DNA of 64,000 bases from Lineus longissimus (Eukaryota > Nemertea > Pilidiophora > Heteronemertea > Lineidae), in the NCBI RefSeq assembly GCF_910592395.1, contig NC_088322.1, positions 7,869,431-7,933,430 of the forward strand. The letters are read 5' to 3'. The position numbers were made by a program, and so were the translations under genes. This document shows positions 1 through 11,807 of this stretch, piece by piece (the first letter of the stretch is position 1; each line of letters starts with the position of its first letter). Below the pieces are notes generated by a model. That model was not told the DNA's origin and did no database searches. It saw only the letters and a list, made by a program, of their open reading frames with translations.

Positions 1-562
1 GCTATATGAACGGTAGGTAACCCTTTGAGTGTGAAGACGATTTGCATAATTCCAGTTTTATGAATAAATGATGTCAGCGGGTAATAAGATAAGGCAGTAT
101 CTTACAGAATCGTTTGCAGTTGCTACAAAGCCCTTTGACTAAAGTTCACAATACCATCGTAACATTTGTAGTAAGGGATAGCGGTCGACGATTTCAAATT
201 TTAATTGACTTGTTCTCCCCAAATGAGGTGGAAGTCATTTTTCACGTGTGTTGTGATTTCATTGAGAAAATAGAAGGCTTCAGATGATATCAGGGTTTTC
301 TTCTTTTGGTTGTCAAATTCGGCATCATTGTGTTCATGTTGGTATATGTCTCTTTAAAAAAACAGGTTTTCAACAATTTGTAAACATTAGCCTTTTTCGC
401 TTTTATGATAACTACAACTAAAATTCAATTGGCCGCAACTGTCAATAAGAGGTGATTTGACCAACTTTGTTAATTTCATCAAAACAATTTTTTTCGTTAA
501 ATGTCTCTAAAAAGATGCCTGACTGTTATCATAAATACGACGATTATATGTTCTTTTTCCAG
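1..562 (+). other. Presumed intron or 5' flank of the pseudokinase gene
   Basis: AT-rich sequence that ends in a pyrimidine stretch and the splice acceptor at 561-562. The exon at 563 starts with one base that completes a codon, so at least one earlier exon is needed. I could not identify it here; it may lie upstream of the window. Confidence 0.5.
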
Positions 563-3500
563 GCTCACAGGAATTAGGCCTGAAAATTATGACCATCTGA
601 AAACGATGTTAAGAGCAATTCGTAGGCCCGACTTAGTTGATGACATTGAGGCGTTTGAAGAAATAATTCCAATGAGTAAGTATTTGAAATAAGAAATGTG
701 TTTTCGTGGTCACTTGTCCGTTTATTTCGTGGATTATTTTGGGTGATGTCCGTTTACTCGATTACTGCTTTTAAAATCAAATAAAAGGTTTTTAAGGTAT
801 TTGAAATGAATTGATATTACTATTTGTGGAGTGGGATTGTCGTTGGACGTTGACTCTTGAACAGTTGTGCGGGAATGACGAAATATGTCCACATTGTTTA
901 GAGTATATTCACTTCATGAATTAGAACATTTCTCTTTGAGAATGCTGAATTGTAAAATAGAACGTGATTGACAAACCTGATGTTTTTCGCCAAAATTCAT
1001 GTATGCACGTTTTATGTGTTTATTGCAATATTTATTTCTTATTTTTGAAGATAATTTCGACGTGTTCTTATAGAATATTGCGTCATTGATTTTCGTAAGT
1101 GCGGACCGCCTTCTAAGTTTTCAGGGCGGTTAAATTTGAATCGAAGGGCTGAAAGCTGAATATTGAAACGACTGCGGTAGCATTTTGGTCCGTAAGATTT
1201 TCTGGTTCGTCCACATTTTTGTATGTCATGCGACCTCGAGCTTTTCCATGGGTTAGGTTAGTTCAATACCTGGCGAATGGCAATTGGCAATGGCGATGTG
1301 CCAAAAGTATATCAAGCTATAAAACAGTACCTAAGTTTCAGTGGCCTGTGGTCTAACCAATCCAATTGTGAACCTGAGGCCAATAGGCTTGTTCACAACT
1401 GTTTTACACACTCCTGTTTCGTTAAGACGACATTTGTCAGAATTTATTGACGACACTAAAAGTGATGGTCCTCTTGAGTGGAATAATGAATATACAGTAC
1501 CATTTAATTTCCCATTCAATTTTTCTATTTTAGATCACGGCTGTTTAGCCCAACCTTTAATCGACATCGGCAAGTATGCCAAGAGTAGGTGTCTTGGGCA
1601 TGGAAGCTTTGGCAGCGTCCACTTGTTTGTTTTGAAAGCAGGAAATGATGATACGTTCGAACGAGTAGCAGTGAAGGAAAAACAGGTAATTTTTCTCTGT
1701 GGGACTGGATCTTCTTAGGCATCCCTAGGATTGAAAGGGGAGGGGTGTCATAAAATACAGGCAAAACAATTTCAAGAATGTTCAGCTGAAGGGCATTTTG
1801 TAAAGATTTGTCTGCAAATTGGGACTCTTCGTATCCCCGACTCCGACCCACGCCCATCCCAGGGCAATCTTGACACTAGAGGCGCTGATTTCGTTCCTTA
1901 CAACGCCTCTAGAACTAGAACGTTTCCACCATCTTGAAAAGCAGTATCGCAGATGCAGATCAGGAAAGAATCTTTCTTATTGCTGTGAGGCTAACGCATC
2001 ACCACAAGTGCTGCCCAACGCTGCGTATGTAGTTCTCAATACAATCATCTTAAAACCCACTAGTGAGTGTCAAATTTTATTTAAAAAGATCATATTTTGT
2101 TATTTTTCAAGAAATAATACGTTTTATGAGAGAAAGTAGACCTAATTCGGCCTGAATAAGATTTACAGTCTGAACTGGCAACACAGTTTATGACGTAGGA
2201 TTGTCAAAACCCTGAATCTCAGGATGCTGACATCCAAGTGAGCGGTAATTGATCAATTCAAGTGTCTGAAATTGTTTAATTTCGGCACTGGGGCGAGTTT
2301 GTGCCCAGGGGAGACCTATGAGATTGTCATCGACGATTCCTGCAACCGCAGGTGGGCACGACAACATCCCGGCTTTTTGTAATAACTCAGAAAGTGTATG
2401 TGGTGTAGCTATTGTCCTGAGAATTGTTTAGAAATTGCGACAATTAAGCCTATGTTTCACGATAGTATTTAAGAAAAAAATGTCTGTCCACCATACATAT
2501 ATTATAAAGTGATGTTGGAACAGAGACGTAACTGCTCGCTCCTCACTCGCTAATAAATGCATATTTGACCCACTAGGTCTAACATTCATCAAGATTTACT
2601 CTCCGTTTACTGACATTAAAGTAACAATGATTTTCGTTTAAAAAACATATTTCAGATTGATAGGAGAAGAGGATTCTACACAGAAGTTGAGATGCTTGGT
2701 AAACTAAATCACCCCAATATAGTCCAGTTTCTTGGCTGTCAGGATGATGGAATGAAGCTTTTGATATTTTTTGAGTACATGTCAGGGGTAAGTTCCAAGT
2801 TTCTAAGAGATCAGTATCTCGGATTTCGTGTAGACCAAACAAAAAAGCTGGTCCAGTCGACTACGATGCTAGCCAGGTTTACAGATGGATGCCATATTCA
2901 TTGATTCACCAGGTGACACTTTCTTATATCTGGTAATTGGTAAATTAATCCTATTTGGTTCCTTTGGTGATTTTACCAAGCTCATTGCTTTATTTTGCTT
3001 CTGTCTGACTGATGCAGCTGATTTTAAGCAACTGCCATGAAAATAACTGCGGCAAAACATTTCAATGCTGGTGGGAGGAAAGCTTGCTTATTTCAACTTC
3101 CGACTGTACAAACGGCAGGACTTGCTCCTGTTGTTAGTATTCTTTGACAGTCTTGTGGTGTGGTAGCTGTTAGGATTAGGCCGAGATCCGAGTTCACGTC
3201 ACCCCGCTATAAGACGCAACGTCATTTCCATTTGTCGTCGCAGTTGCGGGTTAATCAAGCGCCATCAGCGTGACGTTGGACTACACACCACTTGACTAAT
3301 AGATTTTAAGCCATTTTCCTTTAGACATCAACTGTTCAACTGCACTCGAACCTAGTATTTGCAGGGCAGAAAGACCTCACCCAGGGCATCAATCCATAGA
3401 ATTTTGGACAGATCATGACCATTATAATTTCAGGGTTTGGAGGTCTGAAATTTTTGGGGTCGTTTTTTCACGCGTCCACCACCTTTTAGGGCTCAGCAGG

Positions 3501-6500
3501 TTAATCGGATCCCCAAATCCACGTCGGTGAACATATGAGGCTCAAAGTTCATCAGAATGTTCGCCAGAAACAACTTGAATTCATGATATCAGAGGAACAA
3601 CATTCTGATTGAACTCGACAGTGAGACCACGCATTGATTTCTTAAATAACTGCTTTCCTATGCGATCCACGCTGATTGGTCGATTAGTGATTTGGCGCCT
3701 AGTAGAACGCGCTTTCGGAAGATTTTCCAGTTAACGCCTCGTTTTCTGAAATAATGGCCAATGTTGCCAATAGCAAACCTAGGACAAGGGTTTTCAAGCA
3801 GTTTTGAACAAAATATCATGATATGAAAGTGTATGACCTCCGTAGAAAAGGCCTTGTTTTCCACATTTTTCAGTACCTCTAGCCCCTTCTCTCTTGTGCG
3901 CCATCATCAAAAACTTCGACTCAAAATTATCGCAAACGAACTCATTCAATGGCCTTAAAATTGCTCTTACCACAAGGAAGGAGTCACCATCTCTTCATAA
4001 AAGTACATTTTGATACACACCAGCGTCAAATAGGCAACTATTTTGGGATTTAGGGAAGTATGGCGGAAATTGATGCCGGGCTAGAATTGGCTGAACTGGC
4101 CTTACCCAGTTCCCGCACTTCTGAGATGACCCCCAAGCATAACTCAGGTCAAATCGGAATCAACACCGGAAAACCGAGATGATTTAGTCAGATTTTAAAT
4201 TCTTTTCTTTTTTTGTGCAATTTGTTGATGGAAACTTCTTATGAAGAATAGGAGGTGACTGGGCAGCCGACAGCTGGGTAATATTGCCCTTTGCCAGTGG
4301 TCCTTTATGCCTGTGTATTCGTTATTGTTATCAAGCATAAGTTATGAATGATTGTTAACCTATTGCTTCAGGAATCCATTGCTCAAAGACTAGCTGAGGG
4401 GCCTTTAACTGAAGACCAAACCAGAAAGTACACCAGGGATATTCTGAAAGGTCTTGAGTACATTCACTCTCAAGGCGTTATCCACAGGAATATAAATGGT
4501 AAAACTATTTCTCGAATTGTTTGGATTTGTTTGTTATTGATGAGACTATCTACGTTTTCTATCTACGTTTTCAATTAGTGTGGCTGGAAATAATAATGTG
4601 ATTAGGAAGAATGTCCTGCAAAGTGACAAAATATGTTTGGGATATTTTGTATAGAATTTGATGATGTAGAACAATGGCCTATTTTCGAATTGCAGTCTGA
4701 ACCCCGGCAGGTGGCTGATTTCCTAACTTTTTTTACAGGAAATAATATCCTATTCAATAGCTTCAACACCGCCAAGTTGGCCGGTTTTGCGATGTCTATT
4801 GAGATATGTCCACTGACTTCCGTACCATACCGAGAAAAATTTGTTAGAACAATTCCTTTCATGGCACCTGAAGTGGTGACGAGCGATGAGAGGCAGCTGG
4901 AGTATGGAACAAAGCTAGATATTTGGTATGTTGCATGAGTGTGGTCGAGGCAGACGGCACTTTTTTTGATAACTAGTGACGAACAAGACTCCAATTATGG
5001 TTCACATGATAGAAGAGTTCATTGAAATGAAAGGCTTTGTACGTGTATCGCTGGTTGTATCTACTGAGTAACTGTTAATTTAGGGGAATATAAAGAGTGT
5101 TGTATAGCTTTATAAAAGTGTGTCATGAAATGAGTCATGTGAATTGCATTTCAGGAGCGTTGGTTGCACAGTGGTTCAAATGCTTACAACAAAACCACCA
5201 TGGGACTATATCGATTATCCAACCAAGATTCTATTCAAAATTTGTAGCGGCGTCTATCCCGAGTATAAACTACCAAGTGATGTTTCCAAAGGTGCAAGAT
5301 ACTTTATCAAGAAGTGCTTCACACAAAACCCAAAAGAACGGCCAACAGCATCTGAGCTCCTATTTGATGACTTCTTAAGTGAGTTTGCTATCGTAGTGGT
5401 TACAAAGACTAATTTTGAACATTTTTTCTAATCTCGACCTTGACCTTCTATGGTCACAGGAAGTGGAAATAGCGCATTACTTGTATGAGCTGCTTTTTCA
5501 AAGTTTGTTTTTCTGTGATTCAAGATCCGTTTATTTATGATTTTCTGATAATCGCTGCGTACATGTTCAAAGTAAATAAGTTATTGTACACCTGAGTTCA
5601 ATACCACCCGGGAGAATCAAAATCTTAAACTCCGGGCATTGTGAGCCAAGACCAGGTACCAAGTAATCTGGTATTTCTGAATTTCGGGTCCCTCAATGGT
5701 TTCCTCACAGAAATGGCTCTTCCACAGCATACCTAAATCTGACACGTACATTTGGATCTAGAGCTACTGGACCTGTTATGGACTGATTTCAAGCACCATA
5801 TCTCTACTTGGACGACGTGACGAAGATTGGTGAGCATGCATTAACAACAAATGTGTTTCATTTATTGCACCTTATCAGACGGAACCTTTAATGTGAAACT
5901 TCAACGATGGTGTTTCCCAAGATCTCCAGATCCGAAGGCACAAGTTGAATCGGAACTTATCGCGTCTTTAGCAGCAAGGAAGCGCTATTTTCCTGGACGC
6001 GCGATCGAGGGACTCGGAATTTCGGAACACGATATGACTCGGGACCTTGATTTGGCCCTTAATGCCCGGAGTTCAGTATTTTGATTTTCCGGGGTGAAAA
6101 CCAGTAGTTTATTTGCTCAAAGAAGAACATTTTACAGAAATTTGGGCCTGGGCAATGCATAAGTTGTCCTCACAAAAAGTTGTAAATTTGTCAACATTAT
6201 ACAGTTTGAGGTGCCGGGTCATGTTATCCGAATATGCGGACCATGTTGACTTTAAAATTGAATTGCTCCTCGCCATGACGGTATACCGACTCCTAATGAA
6301 GGAATTTTGCGTATGAGAAAACCCAAAAAACGGCAAAGTGATATAGAGCGAAAGTGAGTGTGGCAGTGATAATGAACTGTTCCCACCTCGCCACCCTAGG
6401 TATTTTCTTTCTCAGTTAGTCCCACATACCGACACGAAAGTCAGGACCTCGTCATATCATGACGATCACACTTTAACAAAAAATATTTCAGAGGAAGAAT

Positions 6501-9411
6501 TTGGCGAACATGACAAGGGAACCAAACAACAGAAATTGGTGCATGTCGGACTTCCTCGGCTACGTTTGCGCGATGAAGAAGAAGAAGATACTGACCAAGA
6601 TGAAGAGCTAGCGAAACCAGTCACTGAATCTGGCGAGGGAACCATGCAAGATAAATTGGTACATGCCAAGCTACCTAGTGCGTTGCCTGTGCAGGATTAC
6701 AAGGAAACCAGACATGACCGAGAGCAGCCGGGTGAGTATCTATCTGGAGAAAATGAAAATGTGATAAATGTCAGATGTCATATCAAGGTGCTGCTGTCAT
6801 GACATCGGATGGTTTGTGGTTTGGCCGGCAAAACCCAGCTCTGATTATCAGCTTTGATAGAATATGGCAAGGCCAAATTTTACAACTAATTGCTGTGTAT
6901 TGTCAAGGATAAATTGAGGTCACTGGACGACATTTCAGATCAGTTTTTATGACATCGAGTTTTGCAAGAATTCATGCTCAAGCGTTCACTACCACGAATT
7001 CCTTTATATTTAATATCCCTTTATTTACCATAAAATTCTTAACTTAAACCACCAATGTAGTTCAAAATGTATTTGCACATTTAGTACCCTCATGGTGACT
7101 TCTCCAGCAATAATATATAATGCAACCATTATAACCTGAATATTTTTAATTGTTCCCTAGTAAAACCATATAGAATGACGTTCACACTAGACCAGCCTTT
7201 TAACGAAGACTTGAACAATGAAGAATCGGAGGCTTACAAGCAACTCAAGCAACAGATTTTAGACAAGGTGTGGCCTTAATTTAAAATTAACAAATAACTG
7301 ACTTTCTTTACACATAAAAAAGCAGAAAATGTTAAAATAGAACGAACCGTTTGCATGTTTATGCACAACAGCAAGATGTATGCATATTGTGGTTAGTGCA
7401 CATAATGCATTCTGAATACTAATACGTACGTACGTACACTGCAGCATATCTTTCAGACAGGTACATGTTTGCATGAGTACATTTTACGTGTGTAGGCATG
7501 TGTGGTGCCGATCATGATAGGCAACCAGCCATACATTTTTAAACGGCTTTACATGTATTCTTTTGCAGCTGCTTAGAGAGGCTTTTGGAGATGACTTTAA
7601 GAAAATATCTCTCTTGAAATTTGAGTAAGTGTGATTTATTCAAATCACTCGTGTTATGGTCATTTTGTCTGGATGCAAATTTCGTTTTTAGTGTTTGATT
7701 TATATTGGCTTGCTATTTAGTATTACAATTTTTCAAGAAACAATACAATGTAGGATAACAATCTATTTCCCAAAAAGTTTGTCCCTTAGTAAATTTAGCA
7801 ATGTGCCTAACTTGGGGAGATCTGTAAGCCTATAGTCTTTCGGGGGGGGGGGGGGGGGCATTTCAACCAATCATGATTCTAATTTTGGAACACCTAGGAT
7901 TTAAGAAATTAGGCATTTTGGGGCCAATTCATAGCAGAATTAGGATTGATATCAGTCAGGTTTGACCTGGCACTTTTAGAGTTTTAGATGTGTTCTCTTC
8001 AGAGGACAGTTCGGTAAGGACAATATTACAATGTCTTCATACTACCTCAAAAAGAATGTGATGATGCGGGGCGAGAAGCTAGTCTCAAGTCGTTTCACAG
8101 TTTCTAACATAACTATTCCATATTCTCTTTGATTTGCAGAGAAGGTTCTATCAAAGCTGTGTTAGTGATTGAACTCGCCGGGGATGAAGATATTGAAGAT
8201 GTTAAAGAAAAACTTCGAAGGGTTGAGGACGATGTCCGAGGATCAATGCAGTTAGTTGAGTCCTCTCTTACCATCACTGAAGGTAATTTATAGGCAAAAA
8301 TGACTCCATGGGGTATAGGGCAAATTCACCATGATTTTGAAATATTTCCCACCAAATCATATGATCGAAACACATTTTTGGTGACGTCTGAAGGAGGGGA
8401 TTTTGCCCTCTGCCTCCCCGCGAGCTTCGCCCCTGTTATAGATTTGAGATCATTCTCCTTATATAAGTATATATATATCATTACTTTTGTGTTTGTTGCT
8501 ACATGTATATAGGATTTTTCTATATTTTGATGAGGAAAACCTACCACATGTAGTTAGTACATGAAGGTCCTTTCAGAGAGATGTTCGATTTATATTTTTT
8601 ATAGATTTTGTGTCACACATCGAAAACATTGTTGGATTTCGTTAATGATTTCTATAGATTTTCGTTCAAATTTTATATGCCGTTGTGGTAAGTAGCAAAA
8701 TAAAAAGACCTTACAAAACTAGGCAATGAATGATGCCCTGACAGCTACAGTCCGATTTGTTACATCCACGGAACAGAGAATTGACAATGTCGTTGTTGGC
8801 TGAAAAAGAATACCAACAAATATATTCTGTGAAGTCATCATCTTGGTCGCAACCATTGGTGCAACTGTCATGATCATTGGCATTCCACGTGATATTTGCT
8901 AACATACATCTCGAACTGCTGCAGTTGAGAGCTTGACCTGCGCCTTTTAGAATTCATTTGTTTAAATGGTCTCTGTCACTTCCAAATCGGTAGCCGAGCT
9001 ATCAAAATGTCTCGCAGATAAATCATTGCAACAATAAATAGTGAGAAAATATTTTAAATATCGGTAATACCAGGACATTGTTTCACTTCAGTTGTGACTG
9101 CCAACCCGGATGACACCAATCACGAGGCCACACGTGAGCCAACCATCGGCAACGTTCCTAACATGCATATTCAAGGAAATTGCACGATTCACCAAGAATT
9201 TAACATTCACAAATCAACCAGAAATGACGAAACCGACCATGCAAATACCAATGGCAATACCCATGCACTGCCATTGGAACATAATTGGAAGAAGTGGTGG
9301 TCGACCATTGGAACGGTTATCTGGAACCGACGTCGATGTGTCTGTCATGTTCTGTTGATAATTTCAACCTTTTTTTTTATACCGTTCATTGGATACATAA
9401 TTGTGCAATGA
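563..9411 (+). CDS. Death-fold-like / pseudokinase / SEA-like protein with C-terminal membrane anchor (11 exons, 5' end missing)
   Basis: Exons 563-675, 1342-1685, 2656-2787, 4372-4498, 4739-4925, 5155-5378, 6492-6731, 7161-7267, 7569-7624, 8140-8282 and 9092-9411 join in consistent phase with AG acceptors and GT donors, giving about 663 residues to the stop. Residues 1-37 look like the end of a death-fold domain (LRAIRRPDLVDDIE). Residues about 110-374 are a STE/MAP3K-like kinase fold with G-loop (GHGSFGSV), VAVK lysine, helix-C glutamate (EVEML), MAPE and DIWSVG. HRD is HRN and DFG is GFA, so catalysis should be lost. Exon 7 is acidic with two related blocks (KLVHVGLP, KLVHAKLP). Exons 8-10 resemble a SEA domain. 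The last exon ends in a hydrophobic stretch right before the stop, as in tail-anchored proteins. The gene joining is well supported; SEA and death-fold calls are by eye. Function is unknown; a signalling scaffold at a membrane is inference. Confidence 0.8.
1534..5378 (+). other. Pseudokinase domain spread over five exons
   Basis: The domain runs from the exon at 1342 through that at 5155. Its substrate-side lobe (MAPEVV, LDIWSVGC, PPWDYIDYP, NPKERPTASELL) follows the MEKK/STE11 pattern. The catalytic aspartate is replaced (HRN), the catalytic-loop lysine is asparagine (HRNIN), the loop asparagine is kept (NNILF), and the metal-binding DFG reads GFA. The ATP lysine and helix-C glutamate remain, so nucleotide binding without catalysis is possible. 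Splice sites flank the changed motifs cleanly, so these are not frame errors. Confidence 0.85.
5596..6104. mobile_element. MITE-like element with about 95 bp inverted ends, in an intron of the pseudokinase gene
   Basis: The segment about 5600-5696 reappears as its reverse complement at about 6007-6101. Shared blocks include AATCAAAAT, CTCCGGGCATT and the inner GAGTCCCTC/GGGTCCCTC. The roughly 310 bp interior carries only a short open frame, which I regard as chance. No transposase is visible, so a non-autonomous DNA element is the simplest reading. The arms are diverged, implying an old copy. Confidence 0.6.
7161..8282 (+). other. SEA-like domain encoded by three exons
   Basis: The joined exons 7161-7267, 7569-7624 and 8140-8282 give about 100 residues with the SEA pattern: FTLDQPFNEDLNNEESEAY (f.l...y...L.d..S..y), amphipathic QLKQQILDKLLREAFGD, then EEGSIKAVLVIEL at the place of the usual GSVVV turn. 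In classical SEA domains the G-S bond of that turn is self-cleaved; here the residues are GSIKA, so cleavage is uncertain. SEA domains are normally extracellular, whereas this one follows a kinase fold. Confidence 0.65.
9340..9408 (+). other. C-terminal transmembrane anchor
   Basis: After a basic patch (WNRRRC) the last about 23 residues are hydrophobic (CHVLLIISTFFFIPFIGY...) and end at the stop TGA at 9409-9411. No signal peptide is visible in the window, so tail anchoring with a cytosolic N-terminus is the simplest topology. An unseen first exon could change that. Confidence 0.7.
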
Positions 9412-11807
9412 GCAGTCATCAAACAGTCATCTTATTCATCTTTTGGAGGGGAAAAAATGCTTCAGCAGCATATTGATGGCCATCGATTGAATCTTAGGAT
9501 CAGTATCTTAATTAGTAACCGATACCCCATAGGCCTACCCCATACAGCTCTCTGAAGTCCTTTGAGGACGAAAGAGAAATGTAAAGCAAGGTGTACGTGC
9601 CATTAGGTTAATCACCATTGCCATGAATGTTACAGCTGATTTGTTTTATTTCCTTCAGTATGTTTCAAAGGCATAAGATGGCCTCACTATATGTTCGCAC
9701 TATGCTCTACAACATGAAATCATCCTTTTGAATATACCAACAAATTTCATCTATGACTAACCCATAAAAATGGGGGGAAATCGTAGTATTAACTGTATTG
9801 TCCAGAAGTCGGTTGCTCGCCAATTCTCGGGAACGCCTCGATTTATTCCAGCACCGCCGTGTTATTTTGAACTGGCAACATCACGACGTCATTCGTTGGG
9901 ACTACCCAGTGGGTACGGCATTTACAACTTTCCTAAAGCACCAATTTTGGACATCCTGGAGGTATTGGTCAATCAGAAGAGAGCTGTCATTCTTGATCGG
10001 CGCAGACAGCATACGGCCATGGTCACATACAGGGATTTGATTGGTCAAAACCTGTCAGCTGACAGGAGGTCCTATATGATTTCTGCCTGAGGAAAGTGGT
10101 GAATGGCTTGGGGGAATGGACAAAATTCAGAATTAAGGGTCGGCATAAATCAGAGTTATTGCATGGCAAATTTCCAAATTATTGTGACCCTTAAATCAGC
10201 TAGGAAACCTCGAATATCCTGAATGATGCGATTAGTGTGGGCCAAGATTAGCCCAATCAGCACTATAATCCCTTCGTAGGTATTTCCATATGGTCATGAT
10301 GGTACGGTTATTGCACTTTTATCCGTCGTCCATAAATGACACTTCCGTCCATAGTTCACGCCAGAAGTGCGATATAAGCTATGCGATCTACTGTATATAA
10401 AGGCACAATGTCTTTTATCATCTTGTAAATAATTTATATTCACAATATTGTTACAATTATATTTCTATATTGCGTGTGATATTCAACTATGATAGTGCCA
10501 TAAGTTCCGTACCTACGCTGCGAGGGCGCGATCGGACCTGAGAAGATCCGCCACAACCTTAATGTGATCCACTCCGGGGATCTCTCGTAAATAATTATTT
10601 TGTTATGATTTGTATATTTCAGTTGGGCCTACTTGCATATCATTGTATATAGCCCCTATATATAATTGATACTGCCGTGAGAGTAGCTGGAGGCGGTTTT
10701 TATATGAAAAACCAACGTGTCTCTCGCCCTGCCTATAGCTATAAATTGTCCCAATATCATGACCAATGTGCCTGATGGGTTCTTCTCCCAAATAAATACG
10801 CTATACACTACCTATACAGTCATGTTCTAGATTTAAAACAAACTCCATGCTAGGATATCAATCCAGTATAAAAAACCTTTTCTGCCTGTAATACATGTCT
10901 CATGTTGCAACGGTGTAATGAAAGAGGTGAATGTTCTGTTTTGTTTAAATATGTCAGATTTATTCTAATTTACAACACTTTAATTTACAACAATGTACAA
11001 GCCGGCAGGGTGTAAAAGTAAGTAGTCCATGTACTGGGAATTCTACAAAGTACATTGTATACATGTATGTTGGATCAAATATGATAGGGGCCTACGTGCA
11101 CTAAAATAGCACAGACATTTAGAGTGTCTCTACTGGTGACAAGAATGCATGTAACGCTTGGCTGATCAGTTGACCTGAAAAACTGTATTTTTTAACTCTC
11201 TCGAAAAACCGAAGCCTGGCTAAATTGATTAAGATGCTTCCTCTGTCCTTGGATCCTAGGGATTTCCGCCACTATGGTATTGAGAAGTGTCATGAACTGC
11301 TGTGTGATAGCTCGGTGGCAGAGCTGGCATTCCACCTGAAAATGGAAGTCTTTGAATCAAACGCATATGACTTCGTTATAGGTATTGGTTACGGCCGGCA
11401 GAAACGCGACCAATTGGCATGGCGTCACCCGCTTGGCAATCTCGTGACCTATAGTTATGCTATGATGTCTGTCATTGGGCAGTGTTTAGCCTGTTTATAA
11501 TACACGGCCATTAGGGGTGAACACATTTTCGGCCCAACTCTGCATTAAAAAAGACTTTCTTTTGCGACGTCTGCTTCTACATGGTTAACCAAGTGAGCCG
11601 ATGACTGGTTCAGGTCATTGCCAATGAAAATACAAATATAATCAGTCGCATTTCTTATGTGTGCGTGTGATAAGGAGGAGAGCAACCCCAGCTTGGGTGG
11701 AACCAGCCAGTGGTTCATAAAACGACGACATATTTAGATATTTGTCGGAAAAATCGACAGTATCGACATGTCCATTTGTATATCGAATGTACATTTATTT
11801 TCTCCGA
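9412..11807. other. Intergenic stretch without a recognised gene
   Basis: This lies between the pseudokinase stop and the 3' end of the Shisa-like gene. Short open frames at 9770-10090 (+) and 11225-11500 (+) have no recognisable motif and no splice partner. AT-rich sequence at 10380-10800 ends in CCCAAATAAATACG, a possible poly(A) signal, but no gene is attached to it. I see no RNA gene. Confidence 0.5.
11794..11799 (-). terminator. Poly(A) signal AATAAA of the Shisa-like gene
   Basis: On the minus strand AATAAA occurs 9 bases past the stop at 11808-11810. This supports reading the last exon through to that stop rather than splicing at the weak GTAACA site near 11868. Confidence 0.6.

Noticed and set aside
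5851-6084. Open frame of 77 codons between exons of the pseudokinase gene
   Set aside because: It lies inside the inverted-repeat element, and the gene splices 5378 to 6492 in phase without it.
9770-10090. Two overlapping open frames of 80-106 codons downstream of the pseudokinase gene
   Set aside because: No family motif, no poly(A) or splice partner, both frames open equally; looks like chance in a GC-richer patch or an old repeat.
11225-11500. Open frame of 91 codons on plus
   Set aside because: Composition is protein-like but no domain, signal peptide or neighbouring exon could be recognised.
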